Assembly: GCF_003573695.1 (NCBI RefSeq)
Contig: NC_039360.1
Location: forward strand, 122,846,336 to 122,910,335
DNA from: Papaver somniferum
Lineage: Eukaryota; Streptophyta; Magnoliopsida; Ranunculales; Papaveraceae
Length of the DNA stretch: 64,000 bases
Reading direction: 5' to 3'
Part shown: piece after piece, positions 34,695 to 46,505 of the stretch
How the letters are laid out: every line of letters begins with the position of its first letter
Numbering within the stretch: position 1 is the first letter of the stretch
Translations under genes and position numbers: made by a program
The notes under the pieces: generated by a model
The model's database searches: none
What the model was told of the DNA's origin: nothing
Seen by the model: the letters and a program-made list of their open reading frames with translations, nothing else

Positions 34695-35180
34695 TGTTTG
34701 CACCCAGAAATATTTTCGGGTACTAAACATGATGATTTTGGTGTTGTTAATGGAAACAGGGTTAAAAACATGAAACCAGAATAAAGAAATGAGAAGCAGA
34801 TTTTACGTGGTTCGGCATGGTTTGCCTACATCCACGGGTGAATTCCCCTTGGGAGTGATGTTTTATTGATTTTTAGGATTACAATGGATTTTCAATAACT
34901 TTTTTCTGTATTAGCTTGTCTTCCTCCTTATTCTCTACCAGGGTGCCCCTATTTATACAATTCTGAACTAGGCTCTTACTCTCATTATGAGGTAAACATA
35001 AATTGTATTTATTTCCCCTGGAATTAATTTTCCATGAAACCTCCCTTGCATGCCTCCTGCATTAATCCGCATGAAACCGCCCTTGCATGCCTCCTGACAT
35101 TAATCTGCATGAAACCGCCCTCGCATGCCTCCTTGTATTGATTTGCGGGCCTCCCGTGTATTTTATATACGGTACAAACA
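34695..35180 (-). repeat. 5' LTR of the non-autonomous element
   Basis: 486 bp, TG...CA, paired with 33440-33924. The adjacent candidate PBS lies just to its left on the plus-strand map. Confidence 0.9.
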
Positions 35181-37447
35181 CCAGCAATTAAAGCATATCC
35201 TCTGGAAAATATTATTAGTTAATGTGATAGACTAATAATAGAAGTTTTCTAAGAGAGTTTCGGAAATATGGTTTGGTAATTAATTGGAAATATGAAAACC
35301 GAAATTAGGTACTTTAATGTTCATATCTTGAGAATATTTTTGGTTTTGGAATTTCCTTGTTGTCCAAAAAACCTTGGTCTATAAATACTTGAGTTTGCAT
35401 TTCTTGCAAACTATCCTAAGAGCCAGGAAAACTTCATTCTTGTTGTTTCTGGTGAAGCCGTCTATCCGGAGAGGAAAGTACCCTAATTAGGCGAAATCTC
35501 TTACGACCGCTCGTTTAAAGACTTCTGTGGGATCAAGAAGCTCAATGATTACCGTTGGTGGGAAACTAGATAATTGCATTGTTATTTTAGTTTTTGATTA
35601 TTAATTTGATTGACTAACGGTTGTTGAAACTTTGATTGCACCTAGTTTGTTCATTCTCGTGAACTTTCTCTTATGATATAAGGCTCACTCAAACTTGTAG
35701 ATGGGGAAAAACGATTTGCTGGTTTTTACGGAATTGAAGAGTCGACCATGTGGAGACTCCTTGAACCGAGCGAAATGTTGAACCTCACACAGATGCACTG
35801 CAAGAAGGGAGTGCTTTAAGTTCGAGAGATCAATCTGTAACACCCCGGCCTAAACCAAGAAAAATGTCTGTTCCAGAGTCAATTCGGTCACAAGAGAGGA
35901 TGGGTTGATCTGTATGAGGGAAGCTGAGAAATGCGTGAGATCAATGGTGATCTGAGATTGTAGGTGTTTTGTGAATTCAGCGTGAAAATGCTCTGAATGA
36001 TTGAATTTTGCTCAATTGAGAGTAATTTCCGTGAGTTCGTGTAGACGACAGATTGTCTGTATGAACTTTGATGAGGAATTGCTCGTTTTGGCGAAATGTT
36101 GTTCAAATGTTCGAAAAACCGTTGTCCTTTCAATCAGGATTCAGATACATTTTATAACGCCGGAGTTGAAAACACCATGATCCCATGAAGTGTGACAGTT
36201 GCTGGAATCAGAGAGTGGGAAATGGGAAATCGTGCTTAAAACCAATTACTCATCGTGCGGAGACTTGGTTAACTTTCCACCCACTACTTTGCTGACTCTT
36301 CCAACTGATTGCACGACTCGCTCACATTCTCATCGTGGGTGAACACACGTGCCGCAGACCGCCAAACCAAAACTCTAATTAATATCCCCCCATGTGACAC
36401 GATTGAAATCTCGTGATTGTGGAGTCAGTTGCTGACTTTATGGGACGATGAGTCCATGTAGTGCTGAGTTGAACATGATTAGAAAATGTTCTGAAACTCG
36501 TGAATTTAATATGTTTGCTGAGACGAGGTATCGTTATAACCTAAGACGAGCAAACTGCGTTGCTGAATTGTTGAATATTGATAGTTGAACCAATATTCTT
36601 TTGATCTGAGCAAATATTGCTAGTCTGAGCGAATATTTCCAGTTTGAGTGAATGTTGCCGGTTCGAGCGAATATTGCTAGTTTGAGAAAATATTGCTCGT
36701 TTGATGAATTATTGGTAGCAGGACCACATAAAATATTAATTTAAGTTACGGACTGCTGATTCAAGCAAAATAAATATGAATGTTAATCATGGAATCAACA
36801 TAAAATTATCAGAGTGTTCGAATCTGCTCAGAATCACGTTTCTGCAAAGCTCTGGATTCAAAACCCTAATTTTACCGAGATAATGATTTATTGCAAATCA
36901 CATGAAACCGGCTAAATGGAATGAAGGGTTCACCATATAACGCCTAGATGCTCGAATGAGAAAAAACACCAAAGTCTCTTGAGGACCAGTTGGTGAAAGA
37001 ATGATTAAATGCTGGTTCAATCATTTACTGAAATAATGCTCGTGTGAGCGACAAATCATAAAACCTGTTTTACGGAAAATATGAGGGACCGGCCAAGAGG
37101 TCATGAGACCGTCTCTTGGTGGCCGTGGGACCAGTAGATGGTCGTTTGAGCGAACTTCCAATTGTTTGGAAAGAGTTCGAACCTAATATGAGCAGCTGAG
37201 CAAATTAGGTTAAAATCATTAAAGCACGCAGGACCAGCTGTTTGCAAGCCTCATGGTCACCCTTGGTCGGTCAAGGGGATGTGCCCGTGTCACCGTGATG
37301 TCCGTGCTTCAGTCCTGAGAATTTTGATACTTTCTGATGCACGTTTGAGCAACATTTGGAGAAATTATGCAAAATCCATGGTTTTGCTGAAACCGGCAAA
37401 AATACATGAGATGATGGAAATAATAAATAAACATGAAATCACAGGGT

Positions 37448-38690
37448 GTGGGACCGGCCACGGCTAGGGCATGGCCGTCCGGCCGACACGCGGTCCCACA
37501 TGCTTTCCCCAGTTTTATGTGATTTCATGTATTTTTCTTTGATTTTAAGGGAAATTCCATGAAACTGGAGAGTTTGGCGAAATTAGGGAACTTCCATGAG
37601 ATGAGAGACATAAATTAAAATATAAAATAGGAAATGAGAGAGTGGGACCGGCAATGGCCGTGGCATGGCTGGTCGGCCAATGGGCACGGGTCCCAAGACA
37701 CTCTTCCCAATTTTATGTAATTTTGATGATTTTAGATAACTTTTCATAAAATCAAAGGGATTTGTTGAAAACCAAGATATTTTGTTGAAATCAGGGAGTT
37801 TTCATGAAATCAGGAAACCAAACACCAAATAATAATAAAATAGTGGGTGTGTGGGACCGGCTAGGGCATGGCCGGCCGACTAGAGCCCAGTCCCACAAGT
37901 TTTCCTAATTTTTAATATTTTTCATGATTTTAGAGAAAATACATGAAATTAGGTAATTTTAGGGAAAATTCATAAAATCAACGAATTTTCATAATTTGAG
38001 AAAGAATAATAAAATAATGGGACATGAGGTGTGGGACCGGCCACCGCCAAGGCATGCGGCCGGCCGGCGGTCCCGCGACACCTTTCTCTAATTTTATTAT
38101 TTTTGATAAAATCATGTGATTTAGATAGAATACATGGAATTAGGTAATTTTCATGATTTTAGGGAAAATTCATAAAATCAAGTAATTTTCATAATTTGAG
38201 AGAAATAATAAAATAATGGAGACGTGAGGTGTGGGACCGGTCACGGCCAAGACATGGCCGGCTGGTGCTCGGTCCCGCGACACCTTTCTCTAATTTCATT
38301 ATTTTTTGATAAAATCATGTGATTTAGATAAAATACATGAAATTAGGTAATTTTCATGATTTTAGGGAAAATTCATAAAATCAAGGAATTTTCATAATTT
38401 GAGAGAAATAATAAAATAATGGAGACGTGAGGTGTGGGACCGTCCACGGCCAAGACATGGACGGCTGGTGCTCGGTCCCGTGACACCTTTCTCTAATTTT
38501 ATTATTTTTGATAAAATCATGTGATTTAGATAATTTCTTTGAAATAAAGGAAATTTGCTCGAACGAGAGGATTTTCATGAGATCGTGAAAATAATAAAAA
38601 TATGATAAAATATAAATTGGGCGCGGGACTGGTCACGGCATGACTGGCCGGCTGGTGAGCCTAGTCCCCCGGCGCTTTTGCTTAATATTT
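37448..38690. repeat. Tandem array of ~180-210-bp units with GC-rich palindromic core
   Basis: Units start with GTGGGACCGG at 37448, 37642, 37851, 38031, 38231, 38433 (GTGGGACCGT) and a diverged one at 38623. Each has a GC-rich core built from GGCCACGGCCAAGGCATGGC / GGCCGGC, then GGTCCCGCGACACC, then an AT-rich arm with repeated TTTTCATGATTTTAGG and AAATTCATAAAATCA words. The last three units are the most alike. GGACCGG...CCGGTCC within a unit can fold into a hairpin. Confidence 0.85.
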
Positions 38691-39894
38691 TATTATTATT
38701 ATTATTTTCCCTCCCTATTTTGCATAGGTTCCTCGTTCGTTCGTATTTTTGAAATGCTCGTTCGTGCATTCAAAATGCTGGTCTGTGCATTATCTGCTAA
38801 TTACACTTGCACTATTTTCGTCAGGGTTTATTCGATGCTCAGATGCTTGTTTCGTCGAATAATTATTTCTAACCTGTGGAATTCTGCTGGGAAGAACCAC
38901 AGATTGAAGTAACGAAATATAACGAGGAATCGTAGAATATTGCTGGATATTCAGGCGATTAATTGACGACTCATAGAATATGGTTGGATATTCAGACGAT
39001 GGCTCGTAGAATATTGCTGGATATTCAGACGATTTGAGATAATTAATTGTTGGCTCTACACTAGAAGGGCTTCATGTCTAGGAGCATTAATTATCTGCGG
39101 GTTGAGCAATATGAACTTGCTGGAGTGTCATATTCCTCTTGCATAGTCGGGGAAAACCTGGTTACATCCCGAAGACGTTGTCGCTCTATACTAGCAGACA
39201 TGCTGTCTAGGAGACGCCCAATCTTTCGATTCTATACGGTATGTGATGTGACGTGGCCTCAGCTGAGAGACTACACATCTTCATATTCTCTGAGAGACTT
39301 TCTCCATCAGAGGTGGCATGAGCTTTCATGCATAGAGACATGGGTCTCGATACTCATCCGATTGCCGGATCTTGAGTAATTACTGAAATTGCTCAGTTTT
39401 CGTAAGATATGCCGCGGTCTCAGCTGAGAGACTACACATCTACACGTACTCTGAGAGACAGCCTTCTCAGTCAGAGATTTATGGCATGAGATTTCACGCT
39501 TTAATGAGAGACATGAGCCTCAATACTCATCCGGTTGTCGAATCTGGAGTATAGTTTTACAATTCTACCCTTTGTCGAAAATCCACCATCTACATTAAGT
39601 CCCCTGCTTAGTGAGGAACAGTCATGTTCCTCAGTCAGTATTGAATGGTGATTTTCCAGGTATAAATAAAAATAAGTAATTGAGCTTGGTCATAAGATAA
39701 GATATTACCGGATTTCGACTGAATGAGCAAACCATGGTTTGAGAGGAAACCTCTGTGGCATAATAGAGCGTCATCCAGTGAACATAAAACCGTGTAGAAC
39801 CGCTGGTTCGATGGTGGAACCTTGGTTGGTTTAGGACTCACGGGTCGGGACCAAAAGGGAAATCCTTATGGAATTAGGTTTTGGAAATAAAATT

Positions 39895-39903
39895 AGGTAT
39901 AAA
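39895..39903 (+). promoter_or_regulatory. Candidate TATA box of the giant LTR
   Basis: GTATAAAAGG lies about 30 bp before a T/C-rich stretch (CTCTTTTTTTTTTCC) and a CCACCATCATCTC leader, as expected of a retroelement transcription start. A possible leader donor is at about 40,058 (CAGGTACG). Confidence 0.45.
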
Positions 39904-41100
39904 AGGGATTAATTCTCTTTTTTTTTTCCACGACCGACCACCATCATCTCTTCCTCCCTCTCCTCACGTCCAGCAGAGAACGGGAGGTTTCGTCGGCGCA
40001 CCACCAGCCGCCGACTGGAGCTAGCACCGTCCGACCAACTTTCGGCCGGCGCCGATCAGGTACGCGGCTATTTTTTTTTTGCTGATTTCATGAGTTGTTC
40101 ATATTTTGATCTGTTAAAATTCTATACATGTGTATAAATTAGCGTGAGTTTTGTAGGAAAACCCTTGTTTTATCAAACACATGTTCGTTCGATCGTTAGT
40201 TTTGAAAACTAATAAAACCCTGATTTATGAGGGATCTTTTTTTATGTGGACTTGGGTCCAGTAATAAAACTTAGTGTATGAGCTTTCATGTGAACCAAGA
40301 TTTTACCTTAATAGATGTGAGCTTTCACAAAACCAAAATAAACCCGTTTTTAGAAGACGATGCTTATTCGAGGAAAATATGTATATACTTTTATGTATGT
40401 GAACTTATGTCCAGTGATAAAACTTTATTTATGAGCTTTCATGAGAGTTAGTATTTTATCAAAATAGGTGTGAGCTTTCACAAAACTATCATAAACCTTC
40501 ATTTTTAATAAAACGCTAATACGAAGGAATATATATGTAGCCGGGACATATTTTATGTGAAACATGATGACATATTTTATTCACATGGATTTGTTCTTAT
40601 TAGATAAATTCTGAAAATTTATATGAACAAATTGCATTAATTGTTGCTTTGTAAAATCAAGACGTGGGTTTTGAGTAACCTTCAAACTAGACAATTTATT
40701 TACGATGAAATAATGTCTTGTTGTAAATTTCATGAGGTAAGTTGTGTGAATGTTCACATTATGAAAATTATGTCTATGATTTTATGAGAAAATCTTTTTC
40801 CATGAACTAATGAAGTGTTGTTCGTTATTGCAGGTTTCGAGGAACGAATTGATTTCGTGTGTTAACTCTTGTATTGCAACCACTATTGTTAGTGAAATTG
40901 AAAGAGGTAAGATTCAAGAATTACCATTTTGTGTGTTGCGAATATAATTTCGGTAAGTAAGAATTCGTTGCTCGGACTTGAATAGATTTTAAAACGAAAA
41001 TATATGTACAAATTTGTCACAAGATGTTCGAGAGGTATTGGGACTAAGGACTTGGCCAATTTTTCATGCATGTGGTATATTTTATTTATTCTTAACAATT

Positions 41101-41334
41101 ACTGCTCAAAACATAAATATATGGACTCTTATTTTGTCAAAATAGATTCTCAGAATATTAGTTATAAATCGTAAGCATGAGACATCAAACATTTAAGCAA
41201 GCATGCCGCATCAAATAAAATGATAACTAATTAATTAAAATCATTTTTCAATTTTTTAATCAGTGCAAAAGTCATAAAAAGAATAAATTAAATTTACCAC
41301 AATGACGAAAATAGACTCCCTCCGTCGTCCCAAT
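41101..41334. other. AT-rich spacer with a MITE-end motif
   Basis: No gene. ACTCCCTCCGTCGTCCC at 41315-41331 is like the conserved end of many plant mariner/Stowaway MITEs; its partner end was not found. Confidence 0.45.
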
Positions 41335-42506
41335 GTTGGGTTTAGCTCCTCATATTAATCATAATCTCAAAATGTTTTATTATTGCTCCAAAGTTGATTA
41401 CAATTGAGTAAACAATGCAACAGAGAAATCGCAACAGAAGTTTCTGTTCGAAGACGATGTTGCTGCGTTACAAAGATAGAATTGGTGACGGAAACTTAAA
41501 TGTTGTGGTGTACTTCTCTGTTGCAAAATAGGATGAAGAAACTGTTGCTATGACAATATTGGTTGCAAAACAGGATGAAGAAACTGTTGCGATGAAGATA
41601 AAGGTTGCAGAGCAGTTGAAAAAACTGTTGCAAATGGATGAAGGAACCGTGGCCGATTCCTTGTTCTTCACGGGCAGCAGCAGCAGCAGCAGCAACAGAG
41701 TTCTGAAAACTCTGATTTATGCTCCTCTGGCCCTCCTTTCGACTCCCAACTCTCGACAGCCCTTCCCTGTGATAGTAGCAACCTATTTATACACCTAAGC
41801 CTCATTGAATCTCGCCATAACTCCTCAAAAATCTTCACAATGAAGAAAAATATTTTTGAGAATAATTTCTTATTTCTTCCTCTGTGTACGTTAATTGTCT
41901 TAGAAATCTTCATAAACTGATTGATACGCATCCTAGGAGAATATCTGGGCTTAACTACACAAACATGCAACATCTTTTACGTGATTTTCTTTCCAAAAAT
42001 GAAACGATATTCTTTTCTCTGTTTTGATCGGGAATTGATTTTCTGGACAAATTTGATCGATCCCAACCACCATAATATCTTCATATACTCATATCACATA
42101 TACCCATTAAGTCTCGGCTCTTTAATCTCGTTAAAACACCTTCAAATGTCGAATTGAAAATCTGCCAGTAAAGGAAAGAATTTTCCCGCCAATTTCTTTT
42201 GTTTGAATTTTTTTTTTAAATGTGGTTGCCCCTATCCAGAGTAGGGGTGCCGATAGTAATTTGGGTGGAAATAGTAATTTTTCTGGGATCCTCCGGTACA
42301 TTTTTGGGACGCTTCCGGTGCATTTCTGGGGTGCCTTCGGTACATTTCTCCAGGGTGTAAATCATCACTTTTTGAGCAACTCTTTCCACAGAAGGGTATT
42401 TTCTCCAAAAACACCTAAACAAACATAAAAACACCGTAATAAGAACAAATGGGTACTAACAAAATACACAAAAGAGATGAAAATAGACACATAAATGTGT
42501 CTATCA
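41335..42506 (-). repeat. 3' LTR of a minus-strand LTR retrotransposon (left end approximate)
   Basis: On the minus strand a polypurine tract (AGTTTGGGGGTAAT, 42,520-42,507) is followed at 42,506 by TGATAGACACATTTATGTGT, the start of the LTR. Within it a TATA box, TATAAATAGG, lies at 41,791-41,782 (minus). A (CAG)n run, 41,674-41,693, and a 42-bp direct repeat (GGATGAAGAAACTGTTGC, about 41,530-41,600) follow in the R/U5 side. The outer end is placed at CCCAACA/TGTTGGG by eye. Confidence 0.55.
41782..41791 (-). promoter_or_regulatory. TATA box in the LTR
   Basis: Minus-strand TATAAATAGG, preceded by TTAGGTG. It is a strong match in the expected U3 position of the LTR. Confidence 0.6.
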
Positions 42507-43996
42507 ATTACCCCCAAACTTATTATTTGCTAGTCCCGAGCAAATCTAATCTAGAAAAGTGACCGAGTTAATCTCGGGTGGGTTTATCAGAGGTGTACCC
42601 ACAAAAACCAATACTCCAGACCCTAGCTATCTGCGAAAAATCTTGGAAAGCACTAAAGAACCTCCTTGGTTGGCATACTTATTAATTACAGGAGGAAGTA
42701 CCCTGACGCGAAATTCCAATTGTTGTATACGAGTTTGCACTCAAGCATACTAAAATTCATATAAGTGACAGAGCTCTACTAAGATAGTTTCACGATGGAC
42801 ATCATACTCGGAGTCAGACTAATCACATGGAAAGATTAAGAAGATGGAAAAAGAAAAATGTAGATGGTTGAAAAGCGAACGGTGTTTCCCATATCTGTCT
42901 GAAGGCCTCTGCCAAGGTGAACCTAACCTAAATGACTGAGATACCGGTCTGACTAATATTAACACACTGGCATATACAAGGGCACCAGTGGTCAATAATC
43001 CTAACTCTAGGTCAACACAACTGGCATATACAAGGGTACCAGTGGTCGACTTTATTGAATTTTATTCCGTTTGGTCAAATGGTCTGGTCTAAAACTTCTT
43101 TTTTTTTTTTTTCATTCATTTTTTTTTTCAATACTCAGTCACTCTATTTTACCCTAGCAGTGCTAACAACTTGAATCGTGTGCCCCACCAAATCACTTGA
43201 AATAAAAGAAAACTAAAAATAGAAAGTGAAAAGGACTCGACGAGATATGGCGAAACTATCATGTTAATTCTAACACCTGAGCTCTGTGCTTTTATGAATA
43301 GACTCTATAGATGTTTCCACCTAGTCAGATTGGTTCCTCAGCTCCTAAAACAAAAATGTTTCCATCCACTTAGATTGGTTAGTGCTATCCTTAATAGGCG
43401 TAAATTTCTAGGCTCTGGAGTTTATTTATTGCAACTAAAAAGTTTCTCCCATACCCCAAACTTAAATCTAACATTGTCCTCAATGTTCTAAAGATGAAAC
43501 TAAAAGCATGAACAAGGAGAAACTGTTACCATTTGAAGCGAAAGAGTTAAGTAAAGATATTACCGTGTTGCATGAGATTGGGTTACCTCCCAAGAAGTGC
43601 TAAGTTTAAAGTCTTCAGCCAGACTAAGAAAGGTTTAGTCAACTCGAACCGTATAACAGTAGCCGGAATAACTGTGGGTCTTTAAAACCAAAAAGAGCTG
43701 ACAAAAGGAAACTGCAGTGAACCAACGAAATGAACAAGACTAGCATGCCCTTACTTAGTTTCCTGATTAAGAAATTTATATCTAATTGTGGTTCAGGTTC
43801 AGGTTCTATGAAAGGGTCTAAATAGAACATTTTCATTGGCTGCGTTTCTTCATAGGTGGGATCCGAATCATTAGGTCCTAGAGTCTGGAAAAACTCAAAT
43901 ATGATCTTAGAAGCGCACAATAATAACCTAAATAACTGAGGATCCTCTAAGTCAATAAGATTTGACTTACATAATTGACCACAATGAGAGTAGTGG
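42507..43996 (-). other. 3' internal non-coding part and polypurine tract of the LTR element
   Basis: Between the 462-codon ORF and the LTR. It includes GGGTATGGGAGAAACT-like and AGTTTGGGGTATGG-like purine tracts and a T/A-rich spacer near 43,100-43,130. ACTGGCATATACAAGGG-ACCAGTGGTC is repeated (about 42,965 and 43,020). Only short pieces of open frame are present; no RT, RNase H or integrase was recognised here. Confidence 0.45.
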
Positions 43997-45385
43997 TCAT
44001 TTCTTAAGCAAATGTGTCGATTCTAATTTCCTAAAGCATTTAGGTTTAGTCTCACAACTTAATATTCGACACATTTGAATTCTATATGTTCCCACATTTG
44101 GAAGAAAACTATTTGGTGGGAAAACAAAGTCAATCTGGGTATCATATCCTGGGCAAACCACATCAACCAGAGGATGGGTTTCTAACGACTGAAATTCTTC
44201 CTGGACATCATGAGGTTCGGGAAAACGAGTATGAAGATAATCTTGTAAGATGGTTGAGGCATTGATGTCAAGTCCCAAGTAAGGGATCTTTCTAAGAGTT
44301 AAAGTACACGGAGAATGATGATTACCCAAAAACTTAGAGTTTTCAGTGTCTTTAGATAGACTGGTCACAACTTCCCTAATTTCTATGTCATCAGATTCTT
44401 GAAAATGGGCAATTGATTTTTCTAAGTTGTAATCTTGTGGGTGATTCTCAGGATAAACCGGTTCCTCTAAACCACCATCATATAAAGGATTATGAGAGAA
44501 AGTTTCTAGTAAAGGCTCATTAACTAAGGTGTTAATCATAGTTACTTCCTCCGATCCACTAATAAGTTCATCAAATAATGGATTGTCCAATACTATGTAG
44601 GCTAAAGGATCATGAACTACATCGTCTAAAACGGTGGTATCCCTAATCAAATCCTCGTCCTTTTGAATAGGTGAATAATCATAAAAATTATTTGGATTTG
44701 AACTAGAAATAATATAATCACTATAAAGCTCAATTGGATTAATAGATTCCTGATCACTATGCCTACATATTTCAGATTCTTCATTACTACTATTCTCATC
44801 ATCATCATCATCATTATAATAGCATGAAAATGACCGATCCTCATCTAAACATGTAATGTTACCAATTCTAACCTCTTCATCTTGATTATGCAAATAACTA
44901 TCCTCATTTTCAAGGGTATTATTGGAAACACTGTATTGGACATTATTTCGAGCAATTCTTTCGTTCGTCTCAGCTATCAGCTTGAGGGATTCCTCTAGAG
45001 GAAGTGTTCTTTCATCATAAACATAGTTATTCATCTCAGCTAACTTACGTGTCGACTCTTCTAATTTCCTGAGAGACTCTTCTAGAGAAGGAATAGGAAC
45101 TGAAGGATCATAAAAAGGACTACTTTTCAATAGTTTGATTGTATCCTCTAGAGACGAAGAACTAATACTATAATCTTCTTGCTCGTAATACTGATGCATG
45201 TGTGGATAGTAATTGGGCTCACCAGGGTATGACCCATATTTTTCCAAAGGATGGCGTTCCCAACCACTATTCCCAACATGGCCATAAAAAGGATGATGTC
45301 CATAATAAAATTCAGGTCGATACTCATTGTATTGGCTTCTATCATACCACTTTGACATTCTTAATTGCAAGGGAAATCTACACAA
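43997..45385 (-). CDS. Intact 462-codon ORF of an LTR retroelement, function unknown
   Basis: One uninterrupted frame; the likely start is the Met of MSKWYDRSQY (about 45,358), nine codons inside the longest frame. The protein is acidic and low in known motifs: a Tyr/His/Pro-rich N-terminus (YYGHHPFYGHVGNSGWERHP), then repeated leucine-rich coiled-coil-like segments (SLEESLRKLEESTRKLAEMN, LPLEESLKLIAETNERIARN), a run of five Asp, and a C-terminal part (DINASTILQDYLHTRFPEPH). It lies downstream of a long leader and a PBS in the same orientation, so it sits where gag would be, but no CCHC zinc knuckle or capsid domain is visible. I recall similar ORFs in poppy-type retroelements, which is not proof. 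The intact state contrasts with the broken pol genes nearby. Confidence 0.6.
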   Translation of the reverse strand: MCRFPLQLRMSKWYDRSQYNEYRPEFYYGHHPFYGHVGNSGWERHPLEKYGSYPGEPNYYPHMHQYYEQEDYSISSSSLEDTIKLLKSSPFYDPSVPIPSLEESLRKLEESTRKLAEMNNYVYDERTLPLEESLKLIAETNERIARNNVQYSVSNNTLENEDSYLHNQDEEVRIGNITCLDEDRSFSCYYNDDDDDENSSNEESEICRHSDQESINPIELYSDYIISSSNPNNFYDYSPIQKDEDLIRDTTVLDDVVHDPLAYIVLDNPLFDELISGSEEVTMINTLVNEPLLETFSHNPLYDGGLEEPVYPENHPQDYNLEKSIAHFQESDDIEIREVVTSLSKDTENSKFLGNHHSPCTLTLRKIPYLGLDINASTILQDYLHTRFPEPHDVQEEFQSLETHPLVDVVCPGYDTQIDFVFPPNSFLPNVGTYRIQMCRILSCETKPKCFRKLESTHLLKK

Positions 45386-46430
45386 TCACAAACAAGGCCA
45401 ACTCGACTTCACCAAAACAAACCTAAAGATTTCTAGCAAACAAAAAGCATAATGGCTCCACTTAGATAGTTTTCTAGACCAGCTTCTATTCCTTCGAAAA
45501 GGAATTCGTTACAATTTGAGCACACCCCTCTGGAATCAATCCAAGCTAATGTAAGTTGAATCGAGGCGAGGGAAGCTTAGTGGAGCTTTGATACCCAAGG
45601 CCTCACCGCTATCACAAGGCGGCGCAGTCACGCATTCAACTCACAGAAACCATCATGAACTTTGGAGTGTGCTTAAGGAGCAACCAATATTTTTCGAACG
45701 AGTTTCCTATTAAGCTCGTTACCCTATCGGTCTCGTTCTATTCCAAATTTTAAGCTTGGGTTCGCGTTAGGTTTCGTTTTCCTAAGGCGGGCAAGAAGGG
45801 AACGGTGATGAAATCCTAACCCTTATCTTGTTTAGGCCAGGCCTTTCCCTTTACTAGGAAAATAAAGACAGTCTGGTTCGTCCTCAAACAATTATCACCT
45901 TAAGGCAGACAGTAACCCACTTGCAGGAGATTCGCGGGTGTTTCGATTGGACTTACCTCCCGTACCAGACGGGCGATGAACCGTTGTCGTCGACTCGGGC
46001 CACGACTCCTATGCCGTGTGCGAACCCGAGGGGCCGAGACGATATAGTAATCGTCGTCCTTCCCTGCACACAGTTTATATTTAATAATTTTTTTTTATTA
46101 ATTAACCCTTCCGTAGGGTTTTAAAAAAATAATAAAGTCCAAATAGTTCAAAAAGAAAAATTAAAGTTACAGTTTTCCTCACACACTCTAAAAAAAATAA
46201 AATTAAAAATATCTAAAAAATATCTAAAAAATAAATAAATATAAATAAATTTAAAAATTAAATCCTAAAATTGTCCTTTTTCTTCTCTTTTCGCTTTAAG
46301 TTTTTTCCTCTCCAAGTCCTTAGTTTTCACTTCGAACCTGCAAAATAAAGATAAAAAGAAACGTAAAAAGGAACAAAAAATATTCTAAAAAAATAAAAAT
46401 AAACAAATTTATATACAAGCAATCTATATA
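45386..46430 (-). other. Leader (5' untranslated region) of the minus-strand LTR element
   Basis: About 1 kb without coding potential. 46,060-46,400 is extremely A/T-rich with AAAATAAATAAATA runs. 45,420-46,060 has normal composition. It joins the PBS at 46,431-46,452 to the 462-codon ORF. Confidence 0.5.
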
Positions 46431-46452
46431 CAAGTCCGCGTCGGCGGCGCCA
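46431..46452 (-). promoter_or_regulatory. Primer-binding site (GGCGCC type) of the minus-strand LTR element
   Basis: The minus strand reads TCCACA-A-TGGCGCCGCCGACGCGGACT. TGGCGCC directly after a CA end is the usual PBS form of many plant Ty3/gypsy elements. The 5' LTR that should lie to its right (above 46,453) is not recognised; the antisense ORF of the next element begins there. Confidence 0.65.
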
Positions 46453-46505
46453 TTGTGGATGAATTTATTTGCATGTCGATAACTCCATGCTCCTGGTTTC
46501 AGAAA

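Larger units (their letters stand above)
33440..35180 (-). mobile_element. Complete non-autonomous LTR retrotransposon (TRIM/LARD-like), 1.74 kb
   Basis: Two nearly identical LTRs, 33440-33924 (485 bp) and 34695-35180 (486 bp), both begin TGTTTGC and end GGTACAAACA. The internal 770 bp has no gag or pol. On the minus strand, directly after the 34,695 LTR comes TTAGCGCCGACTAAGAGG (34,694 downwards), resembling a GGCGCC-type primer-binding site. Before the other LTR comes the purine tract TTAAGAGGGGTGA (minus, 33,937-33,925). These set the element on the minus strand. Flanks are CCAGT (33435-33439) and CCAGC (35181-35185), a target duplication with one change. It must be mobilised by proteins from another element. 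Confidence 0.88.
32246..35835 (+). mobile_element. Old Copia-type LTR sequence, interrupted by a nested element
   Basis: AGAGCATAGCTCGGTTGAAC at the left and GTTTTAGTATCAAAACTCAT downstream resemble the start of the solo LTR at 32075 read on the minus strand (GCTCGGTCGAACTCGCATGC, GTTAGTGATCAAAACTATAA), so this is a diverged relative in the other orientation. It carries a minisatellite (32,897-33,215), is split at 33,440 by a non-autonomous LTR element, and resumes at 35,186 with a TATA-like CTATAAATACTT (about 35,380). Its right end is uncertain; it is placed where a new LTR-like start (TGTAACACCCCGG) appears. Confidence 0.5.
35836..41100 (+). mobile_element. Probable giant LTR (Ty3/gypsy-like), right boundary uncertain
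   Basis: It begins TGTAACACCCCGG, a common plant LTR start. It contains an array of seven ~190-bp repeats, then a plausible promoter (TATAAAAGG at about 39,896) followed by a T-rich and CCACCATCATCTC leader and CAGGTACGCGG at about 40,057, like a spliced retroelement leader (acceptor TTGCAGGTTTCG near 40,833). No coding domain occurs in 5 kb. A TG/CA pair with matching target duplication could not be fixed; the end near 41,100 is a guess. It could also be several nested repeats. Confidence 0.4.

Noticed and set aside
41674..41693. (CAG)n as a coding glutamine repeat
   Set aside because: It lies in LTR sequence with no supporting frame; treated as a simple repeat.
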